Assembly (NCBI GenBank): GCA_900757415.1
Contig: CAAENU010000065.1
Coordinates: 1-49,022, forward strand
DNA length: 49,022 nt
Direction of reading: 5' to 3'
Source of the DNA: an uncultured Oscillospiraceae bacterium
GTDB taxonomy: Bacteria > Bacillota > Clostridia > Oscillospirales > Oscillospiraceae
Below the pieces are notes generated by a model. The model was given only the letters and a program-made list of their open reading frames with translations, did not search any database and was not told where the DNA came from. Shown in pieces: positions 24,886-32,724 of this stretch (the first letter of the stretch is position 1; each line of letters begins with the position of its first letter). Both the position numbers and the translations under genes were made by a program.

Positions 24886-24914
24886 TTGACATGTGTTAAA
24901 AAATTAACTATTAT
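24886..24914 (+). promoter_or_regulatory. thl promoter with Rex-type operator in the spacer
   Basis: A consensus promoter, TTGACA (24886-24891), 17-base spacer, TATTAT (24909-24914). The spacer holds GTGTTAAAAAATTAACTA (24893-24910), matching the Rex consensus TTGTTAANNNNTTAACAA at 12 of 14 defined bases. Rex is the NADH-sensing repressor that controls thl/crt/bcd-type genes in Clostridia, so redox control of the thiolase is likely. Confidence 0.7.
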
Positions 24915-24979
24915 AGAAGTAATGGAACACACTACGTGTGCTGAAAAATATTTCCAATTATTTTGAGGAGGAACTCATC

Positions 24980-26236
24980 ATGAAGGATCTGTATGTTGTC
25001 AACTGCTGCCGTACCGCTATTGGCTCTTTTGGCGGCTCTTTGAAGAATACTCCCGCCGCTGAGATGGGCGCCATCGTGGTCAAGGAGGCGCTCAAGCGCG
25101 CCAATGTGGCTCCCGAGAACGTGGACGAGGTTATGTTCGGCTGCATTCTGACCGCTGCTCAGGGTCAGAACGTTGCCCGTCAGGTTTCCATCAAGGCCGG
25201 TATCCCCTATTCCGTGCCCGCCTACACCGTGGGTATGGTGTGCGGCTCCGGCATGAAGTCCGTCATCGAGGGCGCACGCTCCATTCTGGCCGGCGACAGT
25301 GACATCGTGGTCTGCGGCGGTACCGAGAACATGAGCGCCGCTCCTTTCGCCTCCATGGACGCCCGTTGGGGCGCCCGCATGGGCGACAAGAAGCTGGTGG
25401 ACACCATGATCAAGGATGGCCTGTGGGATGCTTATAACAACTACCACATGGGTACCACCGCTGAGAATATCAACGACATCTGGGGCATCACCCGCGAGGA
25501 GCAGGATGCTTTCGCCGCTGCCTCCCAGCAGAAGACCGAGGCCGCTCAGGCTGCCGGCAAGTTCGACGCCGAGATCGTGGCCGTTCCCGTGAAGGTCAAG
25601 AAGGAGATCGTGGAGTTCAAGCGCGATGAGTATCCCAAGGCCGGCGTGACCAAGGAAGGCATCGCCAAGCTGAAGGGCGCTTTCCCTGTCGGCCCCGAGT
25701 CCCCCAATCCTCAGGTGGTGCACACCTTTGAGGTCACCGGCGCTCAGGATGCCGCTGACAAGGGCCAGCAGCGCGTGACCGCCGCCAACGCTTCCGGCAT
25801 CAACGACGGCGCCGCCGCCATCGTGCTGGCTTCCGGCGAGGCTGTGGCCAAGTATGGCCTGAAGCCCATGGCCAAGCTGATCGGCTGGGGCCAGGGCGGC
25901 GTGGATCCCAAGATCATGGGCGTTGGCCCCGTGCCCGCTTCCCGTCAGGCTATGGCCAAGGCCGGCGTGACCATCGACGACATCGACCTGATCGAGGCCA
26001 ACGAGGCTTTCGCCGCCCAGTCCATCGCTGTGGCCCGCGAGCTGCACTTTGACATCAACAAGGTCAACGTCAACGGCGGCGCTATCTCTCTGGGTCACCC
26101 CGTGGGTGCGTCCGGTGCGCGTATCATCGTTACCCTGCTGCACGAGATGCAGAAGCGTCCCGAGGCCAAGAAGGGTCTGGCTACCCTGTGCATCGGCGGC
26201 GGTATGGGCGTTGCTACCATATTTGAGAAGTGCTGA
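24980..26236 (+). CDS. thlA: Acetyl-CoA C-acetyltransferase (thiolase)
   Basis: Condenses two acetyl-CoA to acetoacetyl-CoA, the first step of clostridial butyrate-type fermentation. 418 residues. Catalytic residues visible: Cys88 in GMVCGSG, His373 in LGHPVGASG, Cys404 in LCIGGGMG, and NEAFAAQ. The protein is about 25 residues longer than typical thiolases (about 392), owing to an insertion at about residues 236-264, between KLKGAF and RVTAANASGINDG. ATG 24980 follows GAGGAGGAACTCATC. Codons are biased towards GCT, GTT and TCC relative to neighbours, as in highly expressed genes. It stands alone, with its own promoter and terminator. Confidence 0.96.
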   Translation: MKDLYVVNCCRTAIGSFGGSLKNTPAAEMGAIVVKEALKRANVAPENVDEVMFGCILTAAQGQNVARQVSIKAGIPYSVPAYTVGMVCGSGMKSVIEGARSILAGDSDIVVCGGTENMSAAPFASMDARWGARMGDKKLVDTMIKDGLWDAYNNYHMGTTAENINDIWGITREEQDAFAAASQQKTEAAQAAGKFDAEIVAVPVKVKKEIVEFKRDEYPKAGVTKEGIAKLKGAFPVGPESPNPQVVHTFEVTGAQDAADKGQQRVTAANASGINDGAAAIVLASGEAVAKYGLKPMAKLIGWGQGGVDPKIMGVGPVPASRQAMAKAGVTIDDIDLIEANEAFAAQSIAVARELHFDINKVNVNGGAISLGHPVGASGARIIVTLLHEMQKRPEAKKGLATLCIGGGMGVATIFEKC

Positions 26237-26278
26237 GGGGTTTCCGCAGCGGCACAAAGCGCAATTGAATAAGCATAC

Positions 26279-26307
26279 GAAAGGGCACGCATTTGCGTGC
26301 CCTTTCG
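26279..26307. terminator. Terminator after thl
   Basis: CGAAAGGGCACGCA and TGCGTGCCCTTTCG form a perfect 14-bp hairpin 43 bases past the thl stop. The trailing U-run is poor, but the stem is strong. Confidence 0.65.
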
Positions 26308-26350
26308 CTATATGGGAGACGGGTGTTTTTTTACTACTTTTAAGCATAAG

Positions 26351-26379
26351 TTGTATTTATGACGTATGTATACTATTAT
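26351..26379 (+). promoter_or_regulatory. Candidate promoter of the purine operon
   Basis: TTGTAT, 17-base spacer, TATTAT, leaving a leader of about 135 bases before purE. I see no guanine/adenine riboswitch core or PurBox (CGAA..TTCG) in the leader. Confidence 0.5.
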
Positions 26380-26520
26380 CAAAATACTTATGAAAAGACG
26401 GGGGTTTTTCTATCTTTTACGGAATGGACGGGGAGAGAAAGGTATGCTATGCTAGGTACAGTCAGAGCTTTCCCAAGAGGGGGAGCGGATCAGATGAAAA
26501 ACGGTAAGGGGGAATGGGTT

Positions 26521-27012
26521 GTGAACAAAGTCGCGGTTGTCATGGGCAGCAAGAGCGATCTGCCCACCGTGGAAAAAGCCATTGGCGTACTGCGAGAGTA
26601 TGGCGTCCAGACGGAAGTGCGCGTATTATCCGCCCACCGGTGTCCGAACGAAGCAAGGGAGTTTGCTGCGTCGGCACGGGAGGGCGGATTTTCTGTTATC
26701 ATTGCGGCGGCCGGGATGGCGGCCCATCTGGCGGGGGCCATGGCGGCCAACACCACGCTGCCGGTGATCGGGATCCCGTGCAGCGGCGGAAAGCTGGATG
26801 GCATGGATGCGCTGCTGGCCACGGTGCAGATGCCGGGCGGCATCCCGGTGGCCACGGTGGCCATTGACGGGGCGAAAAACGCCGCGCTGCTGGCGGTGCA
26901 GATCCTGGCGGTTTCGGACAGCGGACTGGCGCGGAAGCTGGAGGAGGCCCGGACGCGGGAAAAGGCTGCCGTATTGCAGGCGGACCAGGAGCTGCGGAGG
27001 CGGTTTCAATAA
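26521..27012 (+). CDS. purE: 5-(carboxyamino)imidazole ribonucleotide mutase / AIR carboxylase PurE
   Basis: Forms CAIR in purine synthesis. Start chosen GTG 26521 (VNKVAVVMGSKSD) eight bases after AAGGGGG, 163 residues; an ATG at 26494 would add nine residues and is also plausible. Motifs: GSKSDLPTVEKA, VLSAHRCP (substrate His), AGMAAHLAGAMAANTTLPV and DALLATVQMPGGIPVATVAI. The HLAG segment replaces the HLPG of many class I PurE proteins. No purK is present in the window, so whether it uses CO2 directly or N5-CAIR is open. It is the first gene of the purine operon. Confidence 0.93.
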   Translation: MNKVAVVMGSKSDLPTVEKAIGVLREYGVQTEVRVLSAHRCPNEAREFAASAREGGFSVIIAAAGMAAHLAGAMAANTTLPVIGIPCSGGKLDGMDALLATVQMPGGIPVATVAIDGAKNAALLAVQILAVSDSGLARKLEEARTREKAAVLQADQELRRRFQ

Positions 27013-27123
27013 GGAATGACTGACATCGGTGCTCAAGGACAAGCGCGCCTGCCAGATGATGATATGACAATCAACCAACACAAACAACACACATACAGAA
27101 TGACAAAATGGAGGAGACAGACC

Positions 27124-27804
27124 ATGAAACTTGTATACACCGGCAAGACCAAGAATGTTTTCGCACTGGATAACGGCAACTACCTGCTGAAGTTCAAGGA
27201 CGACTGCACCGGCAAGGACGGCGTGTTTGACCCCGGCGAGAACAGCGTGGGCCTGAGCATTGAGGGCGTGGGCGACGTGAACCTGCGGATGAGCATGTAC
27301 TTCTTTGAGAAGATCAACGCCGCCGGGATCCGCACCCACTATGTGTCCGCCAATCTGGAGGATACCACCATGGAGGTGCTGCCTGCCAAGGTGTTCGGCC
27401 ACGGGTTGGAGGTCATCTGCCGCCACAGAGCCGTTGGCAGCTTCTTCCGCCGCTACGGCGAATATATTCAGGAGGGCGCCGAGCTGCCCGCCTATGTGGA
27501 GACCACATTCAAGAATGACGCGCTGGGTGATCCGCTGGTGACCAGAGACGGCCTTGTGGCACTGGGGATCATGACGGAAAAGCAGTATGACGACATCAAG
27601 TCCATGACCCAGCAGATCACGCAGATCGTGGCCGACGACCTGAAGGAGAAGGGCCTGGTGCTGTATGACATCAAGTTTGAGTACGGCTATGCACCCGACG
27701 GCAGCGTGATGCTGATCGATGAGATCGCCTCCGGCAATATGCGGGTCTATAAGGACGGCAAGTATATCGATCCTATGACCCTGTCCAAGCTGTTCTTCGC
27801 GTAA
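27124..27804 (+). CDS. purC: Phosphoribosylaminoimidazole-succinocarboxamide synthase
   Basis: Ligates aspartate to CAIR, forming SAICAR. 226 residues, near the family length. Start ATG 27124 after GGAGGAGACAGACC; the longer upstream frame is noncoding spacer. Motifs: VYTGKTKNVFAL, HYVSANLEDTTMEV, VICRHRAVGSFFRRYG and LYDIKFEYGYAPDGSVMLIDEI. The sequence is a divergent PurC (most read DEISPD at the metal site; here DEIASGN). Its TAA overlaps the ATG of the purF-like gene by one base. Confidence 0.93.
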   Translation: MKLVYTGKTKNVFALDNGNYLLKFKDDCTGKDGVFDPGENSVGLSIEGVGDVNLRMSMYFFEKINAAGIRTHYVSANLEDTTMEVLPAKVFGHGLEVICRHRAVGSFFRRYGEYIQEGAELPAYVETTFKNDALGDPLVTRDGLVALGIMTEKQYDDIKSMTQQITQIVADDLKEKGLVLYDIKFEYGYAPDGSVMLIDEIASGNMRVYKDGKYIDPMTLSKLFFA

Positions 27805-29228
27805 TGGGAGGCTTTTTCGGCGCGGTATCAGACCGCGATGTAACGCTGGACGTATTTTTCGGAACAGATTACCACTCCCACCTTGGCACACGCCGGGGTG
27901 GGATGGTCATCCTTGACGAAAAAGACGGCTTCCAGCGGCAGATCCATAATATTGAAAATACGCCGTTCCGCACGAAGTTCGAGCGGGATCTGGCGGAGTT
28001 CCACGGCCACGCGGGACTGGGCTGTATCAGCGACAGCGATCCCCAGCCGCTGCTGGTGCGCTCGCGGCTGGGTTTGTATGCCATTGTGACGGTGGGCATC
28101 ATCAACAATGCCGAGGCGCTGGTGCAGGACTATTTCTCCGATGAGGGGCGGCAGTTCATGGCCATGAGCAGCGGACAGGTCAACGCCACGGAGCTGACGG
28201 CGGCCCTGATCAACCAGAAGGACGACCTGGTGGCGGGTATTCTTCACGCGCAGGAGGCCATCGACGGCTCCATGACCATTCTGCTGCTGACGCAGCGCGG
28301 CGAGATCATTGCCGCCCGGGACAGTATGGGCCGCCTGCCGGTGCTGGTGGGACGGCGGGAGGACGGATACTGCGTGTCCTTTGAGTCCTTTGCCTACCAC
28401 AAGCTGGACTATCAGGACGCCTATGAGCTGGGGCCGCGGGAAATCGTGCGGCTGAGCGCCGATGGCTGCCGGACACTGTCGGCGGCGGGAAAGGAAATGA
28501 AGATCTGCGCCTTTTTGTGGACGTACTACGGCTATCCCAACTCCAACTATGAGGGTGTGAACGTGGAAGTGATGCGCTATCGCAACGGCGAGATCATGGC
28601 CCGGGATGAGGTGAGCCGGGGACAGCTGCCCAAGGTGGACTATGTGGCGGGCGTGCCTGATTCCGGCGTGCCCCACGCCATCGGCTTTGCCAACCGCAGC
28701 GGAAAGGCCTTTGCCCGCCCCTTTGTCAAGTATACCCCCACATGGCCCCGCTCCTTTATGCCGGAGGATCAGCAGGTGCGCAACCGGGTGGCGAAGATGA
28801 AGCAGATCCCGGTGCCCGAGCTGATCGAGGGCAAGAAGCTGCTGTTTGTGGACGACTCCATTGTGCGGGGTACCCAGCTGCGGGAAACCGTGGAATTTCT
28901 CTATAACTCCGGGGCGGAGGAGGTGCACATGCGCTCTGCCTGCCCGCCCATCATGTATCCCTGCCGCTATCTGAACTTCTCGCGGGGAAATGACCCCATG
29001 GATCTGCTGGCACGGCGGGTGGTACAGGAGCTGGAGGGCGACGAAGGTCAGCTGCATCTGGAGGAATACGCCGACAGCAGAACCCAGCGGGGCCAGTGCC
29101 TGCTGCAAACCATCTGCCGGCAATTCGGCTTTGATTCGCTGGCCTATCAGTCCATTGAGGGACTTCTGGAGGCCATCGGCATCGACAGGGACAAGGTCTG
29201 CACCTATTGCTGGACCGGAAAGGAATGA
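27804..29228 (+). CDS. purF: Amidophosphoribosyltransferase-like protein lacking the N-terminal Cys
   Basis: Occupies the purF position and has the PurF layout (474 residues): an N-terminal Ntn glutaminase-like domain and a C-terminal phosphoribosyltransferase domain with the intact PRPP loop LLFVDDSIVRGTQ. The usual nucleophile is absent. PurF begins MCG.. after processing, but here it is MGGFFGAV. Other glutaminase residues are also changed: GHAGLGC instead of GH.RYST, and VGIINNAEA instead of HNG.L.N. So glutamine hydrolysis is not expected. The protein may use free ammonia, take ammonia from a partner, or have a different role. Similar MGGFFGT proteins occur in Bacteroidetes (from memory), so this is a subfamily and not a single mutation. 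Confidence 0.88.
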   Translation: MGGFFGAVSDRDVTLDVFFGTDYHSHLGTRRGGMVILDEKDGFQRQIHNIENTPFRTKFERDLAEFHGHAGLGCISDSDPQPLLVRSRLGLYAIVTVGIINNAEALVQDYFSDEGRQFMAMSSGQVNATELTAALINQKDDLVAGILHAQEAIDGSMTILLLTQRGEIIAARDSMGRLPVLVGRREDGYCVSFESFAYHKLDYQDAYELGPREIVRLSADGCRTLSAAGKEMKICAFLWTYYGYPNSNYEGVNVEVMRYRNGEIMARDEVSRGQLPKVDYVAGVPDSGVPHAIGFANRSGKAFARPFVKYTPTWPRSFMPEDQQVRNRVAKMKQIPVPELIEGKKLLFVDDSIVRGTQLRETVEFLYNSGAEEVHMRSACPPIMYPCRYLNFSRGNDPMDLLARRVVQELEGDEGQLHLEEYADSRTQRGQCLLQTICRQFGFDSLAYQSIEGLLEAIGIDRDKVCTYCWTGKE

Positions 29229-29232
29229 GACT

Positions 29233-30270
29233 ATGGGAATCTCTCACTCGGAGGCTTACGCGGCTGCCGGCGTCAACATTGAGGCGGGCTATGAAGGCGT
29301 GAAGCTGATGAAAAAGCATGTGGCACGGACGGTGATCCCAGGCGTGGTATCGGATATCGGCGGCTTTGGGGGACTGTTTATGCCCGACATGACCGGGATG
29401 GCACAGCCGGTGCTGGTATCCGGCACCGACGGCGTGGGCACCAAGCAGCGGATTGCCCAGCTGATGGGCAAGCATGACACGGTGGGCATCGACTGCGTGG
29501 CCATGTGCGTCAACGATATTATCTGCTGCGGCGCAAAACCCCTGTTCTTTCTGGACTACATCGCCATCGGGCGCAATGTGCCGGAGAAGGTGGCGGAGCT
29601 GGTGGCCGGCGTAGCGGAGGGGTGCGTGCAGTCCGGCTGCGCCCTGATCGGCGGCGAAACGGCGGAGCATCCCGGCACCATGGCGGCGGAGGATTATGAT
29701 CTGGCGGGTTTTGCCGTGGGCATTGTGGACCGCGGGCAGATCATTGACCGCAGTCAGGTACGCGCCGGAGATGTGGTGCTGGGGCTGCCCTCCTCGGGGC
29801 TGCACTCCAACGGCTATTCGCTGGTGCGGAAGGTGTTTGATGTGGAGCGGGCCGATCTGGGCGCATGGTATGACGAGCTGGGGTGCACGCTGGGCGAGGA
29901 GCTGCTGCGGCCCACGCGAGTGTATGTCAAGCCGGTGCTGGCGGCTATGGAGGCGGCGGAGATACACGGCGTGAGCCACATCACCGGCGGTGGTTTCTAT
30001 GAAAATGTGCCCCGCTGCATTCCGGACGGCTTATGCGCCCGGATCGAAAAGAATGCGCTGGAAGTTCCGCCGATATTCGGACTTTTGCAGCGGATGGGGC
30101 AGATCCCGGAGCGGGACATGTTCAATACCTATAACATGGGCACCGGCATGATTCTGGTGGCGGCAAAGGAACAGGCGGACGCCGCTATTGCGGCGCTGGC
30201 GGCCAATGGCCAGCGTGCGGCGGTGATCGGCGAGATCGTGCCGGGAGAGGAAAAGGTTGCGCTATGCTGA
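29233..30270 (+). CDS. purM: Phosphoribosylformylglycinamidine cyclo-ligase
   Basis: Closes the imidazole ring to make AIR from FGAM with ATP. 345 residues. Start ATG 29233, five bases after the purF stop, with GGAAAGGAATGAG upstream. Motifs: VSGTDGVGTKQRIA, GIDCVAMCVNDIICCGAKPLFFLDY, LIGGETAEHPG, LGLPSSGLHSNGYSLVR and HITGGGFYENVPR. Its last bases overlap the start of purN. Confidence 0.96.
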   Translation: MGISHSEAYAAAGVNIEAGYEGVKLMKKHVARTVIPGVVSDIGGFGGLFMPDMTGMAQPVLVSGTDGVGTKQRIAQLMGKHDTVGIDCVAMCVNDIICCGAKPLFFLDYIAIGRNVPEKVAELVAGVAEGCVQSGCALIGGETAEHPGTMAAEDYDLAGFAVGIVDRGQIIDRSQVRAGDVVLGLPSSGLHSNGYSLVRKVFDVERADLGAWYDELGCTLGEELLRPTRVYVKPVLAAMEAAEIHGVSHITGGGFYENVPRCIPDGLCARIEKNALEVPPIFGLLQRMGQIPERDMFNTYNMGTGMILVAAKEQADAAIAALAANGQRAAVIGEIVPGEEKVALC

Positions 30271-30875
30271 GCAGAGCGCGGATCGCCGTGCTGGTTTCCG
30301 GCGGCGGCACCAATTTGCAGGCGCTGCTGGACGCCCAGCAGGCGGGGATGCTGCCCCACGGGGAGATCGCGCTGGTGGTCTCCTCGAAGGAGGGGGCTTA
30401 CGCGCTGGAGCGGGCGGAAAAGGCCGGCGTGCCGGCCTGCGCGCTGCCATCCGGCATGGAACAGGCGGACTTTGAGCGGCGCTTGCAGGCGATGCTGGAG
30501 CAGCATCACATCCAAGTGATCGTGCTGGCGGGCTTTTTGCGGATCCTCAGCGGGACGTTTACCGCCCGGTGGCCGGAGCGGATATTGAATGTGCATCCCT
30601 CGCTGATCCCGTCGTTTTGCGGGCAGGGAATGTACGGACTGCGGGTCCACGAGGCGGCGCTGCGCTATGGCGTGAAGGTCACCGGCGCGACGGTGCATTT
30701 TGTCAATGAGATCCCGGATGGCGGCAGGATACTGCTGCAAAAGGCGGTGGAGGTGCTGCCGGGCGATACGCCCCAGACCTTGCAGCGCCGCGTGATGGAG
30801 CAGGCGGAGTGGCTGCTGCTGCCGCAGGCGGCGGAGCAGGTCTGCGCAAAGCTGTGTGAAAGTGAGGAGAAGTGA
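30264..30875 (+). CDS. purN: Phosphoribosylglycinamide formyltransferase
   Basis: Transfers the formyl group of 10-formyl-THF to GAR. 203 residues. Motifs: AVLVSGGGTNLQALLDA, catalytic Asn/His in LNVHPSLIPSFCG, and VHFVNEIPDGGRILLQ with the catalytic Asp in PDGG. ATG 30264 lies inside the end of purM (ATGCTGA overlap), so the two are translationally coupled. Confidence 0.96.
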   Translation: MLSRARIAVLVSGGGTNLQALLDAQQAGMLPHGEIALVVSSKEGAYALERAEKAGVPACALPSGMEQADFERRLQAMLEQHHIQVIVLAGFLRILSGTFTARWPERILNVHPSLIPSFCGQGMYGLRVHEAALRYGVKVTGATVHFVNEIPDGGRILLQKAVEVLPGDTPQTLQRRVMEQAEWLLLPQAAEQVCAKLCESEEK

Positions 30876-30877
30876 CG

Positions 30878-31510
30878 ATGACGGATTTTTTGAAGTTTTT
30901 GGAAAAGACCTCCTATCCCGGCCGGGGTATTCTGGTGGGGAAGAACCGGGTGTACTATTTTATCATGGGGCGCAGCGAGAACAGCCGCAACCGTATCTTT
31001 GTGGAGACGGAGGACGGCATCCGCACCCAAGCCTATGACCCGGCCAAGCTGGCCGATCCCAGATTGATCATCTACCATCCCGTGCGCACCATGGGCGATG
31101 CGCTGGTGGTGACCAACGGCGACCAGACCGATACCGTGTGCCAATGCGGCGACTTCCGTGCGGCGATGATGCAGCGGGAGTATGAGCCGGATGAGCCCAA
31201 CTGGACGCCCCGCATCTCCGCCATCCTCCATGCAGACGGTTCCTTTGAACTGGCCATCCTGAAAAGAGAAAATGGCCGGTGTCTGCGGGAGTTCTTCTGC
31301 TATGAGGGCTGCCGTGAGGGCGAGGGGTATTTCATCAGCACCTATCAGGGGGACGGAAGCCCACTGCCCAGCTTTGCCGGAGAGCCGATGGCGGTGTCCG
31401 TTCCGGAGCCGGAGGCGGTCTGGGCGGCGCTGAACGCCGACAACAAGGTGGCGCTGTATGCCAACGTAGCCGGACAGGTAAAGCTGTTCAACAAGCATCT
31501 GGGCGACTGA
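30878..31510 (+). CDS. purO: IMP cyclohydrolase, PurO type
   Basis: Closes FAICAR to IMP, the last step of purine synthesis, normally done by the N-terminal half of PurH. This 210-residue protein belongs instead to the PurO/IMP_cyclohyd family first known from archaea: YPGRGILVGK, IMGRSENSRNRIFVE, LIIYHPVRTMGD, VVTNGDQTDTV, YEPDEPNWTPRISAI and GSPLPSFAGEP. ATG 30878 with GAGGAG upstream was chosen over a GTG at 30872 that overlaps the purN stop. The following gene encodes the AICAR transformylase half, so the two replace PurH. Confidence 0.9.
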   Translation: MTDFLKFLEKTSYPGRGILVGKNRVYYFIMGRSENSRNRIFVETEDGIRTQAYDPAKLADPRLIIYHPVRTMGDALVVTNGDQTDTVCQCGDFRAAMMQREYEPDEPNWTPRISAILHADGSFELAILKRENGRCLREFFCYEGCREGEGYFISTYQGDGSPLPSFAGEPMAVSVPEPEAVWAALNADNKVALYANVAGQVKLFNKHLGD

Positions 31511-31529
31511 GCAGAGAGGGGAAAAGAAT

Positions 31530-32708
31530 ATGAAGGAATTGGAACTGAAGTACGGGTGCAATCCCAATCAGAAGCCGGCAAAAGTGTTTATGCGGGACGG
31601 AAGCGAGCTGCCCTTTACCGTGCTGAACGGTAAGCCGGGCTTTATCAATCTGCTGGACGCCTTCAACTCCTGGCAGCTGGTGCGCGAGCTGAAGGAGGCC
31701 ACCGGCCTGCCCTCCGCCGCCAGCTTCAAGCATGTGTCCCCTGCCGGTGCGGCGGTGGGCCTGCCGCTGACGGAGACAGACCGGCAGGTGTATTTTGTGG
31801 ACCCGGAGGCGGAGCTTTCTCCCATTGCGTGCGCCTATATCCGGGCCAGAGGCGCCGACCGGCTGTGCTCCTACGGCGACTGGGCGGCGCTGAGCGATGT
31901 ATGCGACGCGGCCACCGCCGCCTATTTGAAGGACGAGGTGTCCGACGGCATTATTGCACCGGGCTATACCGATGAGGCGCTGGCGATTCTGAAAACCAAA
32001 AAGGGCGGCAAGTACAACGTGGTGGAAATGAATCCCGGCTACGTTCCCGCGCCGCAGGAGCAGAAGGATGTGTTCGGCGTGACCTTTGAGCAGGGACACA
32101 ACGATTTCAGGATCGATGAATCTCTGCTGGAAAATATTGTGACGAAGAATACCGTTTTGCCGGAGCAGGCAAAGCGGGATATGGTGGTGGCACTGATCAC
32201 CCTGAAATATACCCAGTCCAACTCCGTGTGCTATGTCAAGGACGGACAGGCCATCGGCGTGGGCGCAGGACAGCAGAGCCGCATCCACTGCACCCGCCTG
32301 GCGGGACAGAAGGCGGACGGCTGGTATCTGCGGCGGCATCCCAAGGTATTGGGACTGGAATTCGTGGACGGGATCCGCCGTCCTGACCGGGACAATGCCA
32401 TCGACGTGTACCTCTCCGACGAGTATGAGGATGTGCTGGCGGACGGCGTGTGGCAGACCAAGTTCAAGGTGAAGCCCCAGCCGCTGACGGCGGAGGAAAA
32501 GAAGGCGTGGATCGCCACCCAGTCCGGCGTGACGGTGGGTTCCGATGCGTTCTTCCCCTTTGGCGACAACGTGGAGCGGGCCAGAAAGAGCGGCGCGGCC
32601 TATATCGTGCAGCCCGGCGGCTCTATCCGTGACGACAACGTGATCCAGACCGCTGACCGCTACGGCATGGCGATGGCCTTTACGGGGATGCGGCTGTTCC
32701 ACCACTGA
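31530..32708 (+). CDS. AICAR formyltransferase, stand-alone (PurH C-terminal-type)
   Basis: Formylates AICAR to FAICAR with 10-formyl-THF. 392 residues, corresponding to the AICARFT part of PurH with no N-terminal cyclohydrolase. Key segments: LKYGCNPNQKPAKVF, the catalytic Lys-His in SFKHVSPAGAAVG, KYTQSNSVCYVKDGQAIG, GAGQQSRIHCTRLAG, SDAFFPFGDNVERA and the terminal IVQPGGSIRDDNVI. Starts with ATG 31530 after GAGAGGGGAAAAGAAT. Its adjacency to purO makes the split-PurH arrangement explicit. Confidence 0.94.
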   Translation: MKELELKYGCNPNQKPAKVFMRDGSELPFTVLNGKPGFINLLDAFNSWQLVRELKEATGLPSAASFKHVSPAGAAVGLPLTETDRQVYFVDPEAELSPIACAYIRARGADRLCSYGDWAALSDVCDAATAAYLKDEVSDGIIAPGYTDEALAILKTKKGGKYNVVEMNPGYVPAPQEQKDVFGVTFEQGHNDFRIDESLLENIVTKNTVLPEQAKRDMVVALITLKYTQSNSVCYVKDGQAIGVGAGQQSRIHCTRLAGQKADGWYLRRHPKVLGLEFVDGIRRPDRDNAIDVYLSDEYEDVLADGVWQTKFKVKPQPLTAEEKKAWIATQSGVTVGSDAFFPFGDNVERARKSGAAYIVQPGGSIRDDNVIQTADRYGMAMAFTGMRLFHH

Positions 32709-32724
32709 GAAGGAGAACGTGCAG

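Noticed and set aside
26380..26520. Purine riboswitch or PurBox in front of purE.
   Set aside because: No conserved purine aptamer core and no CGAA/TTCG pair were seen in the leader.
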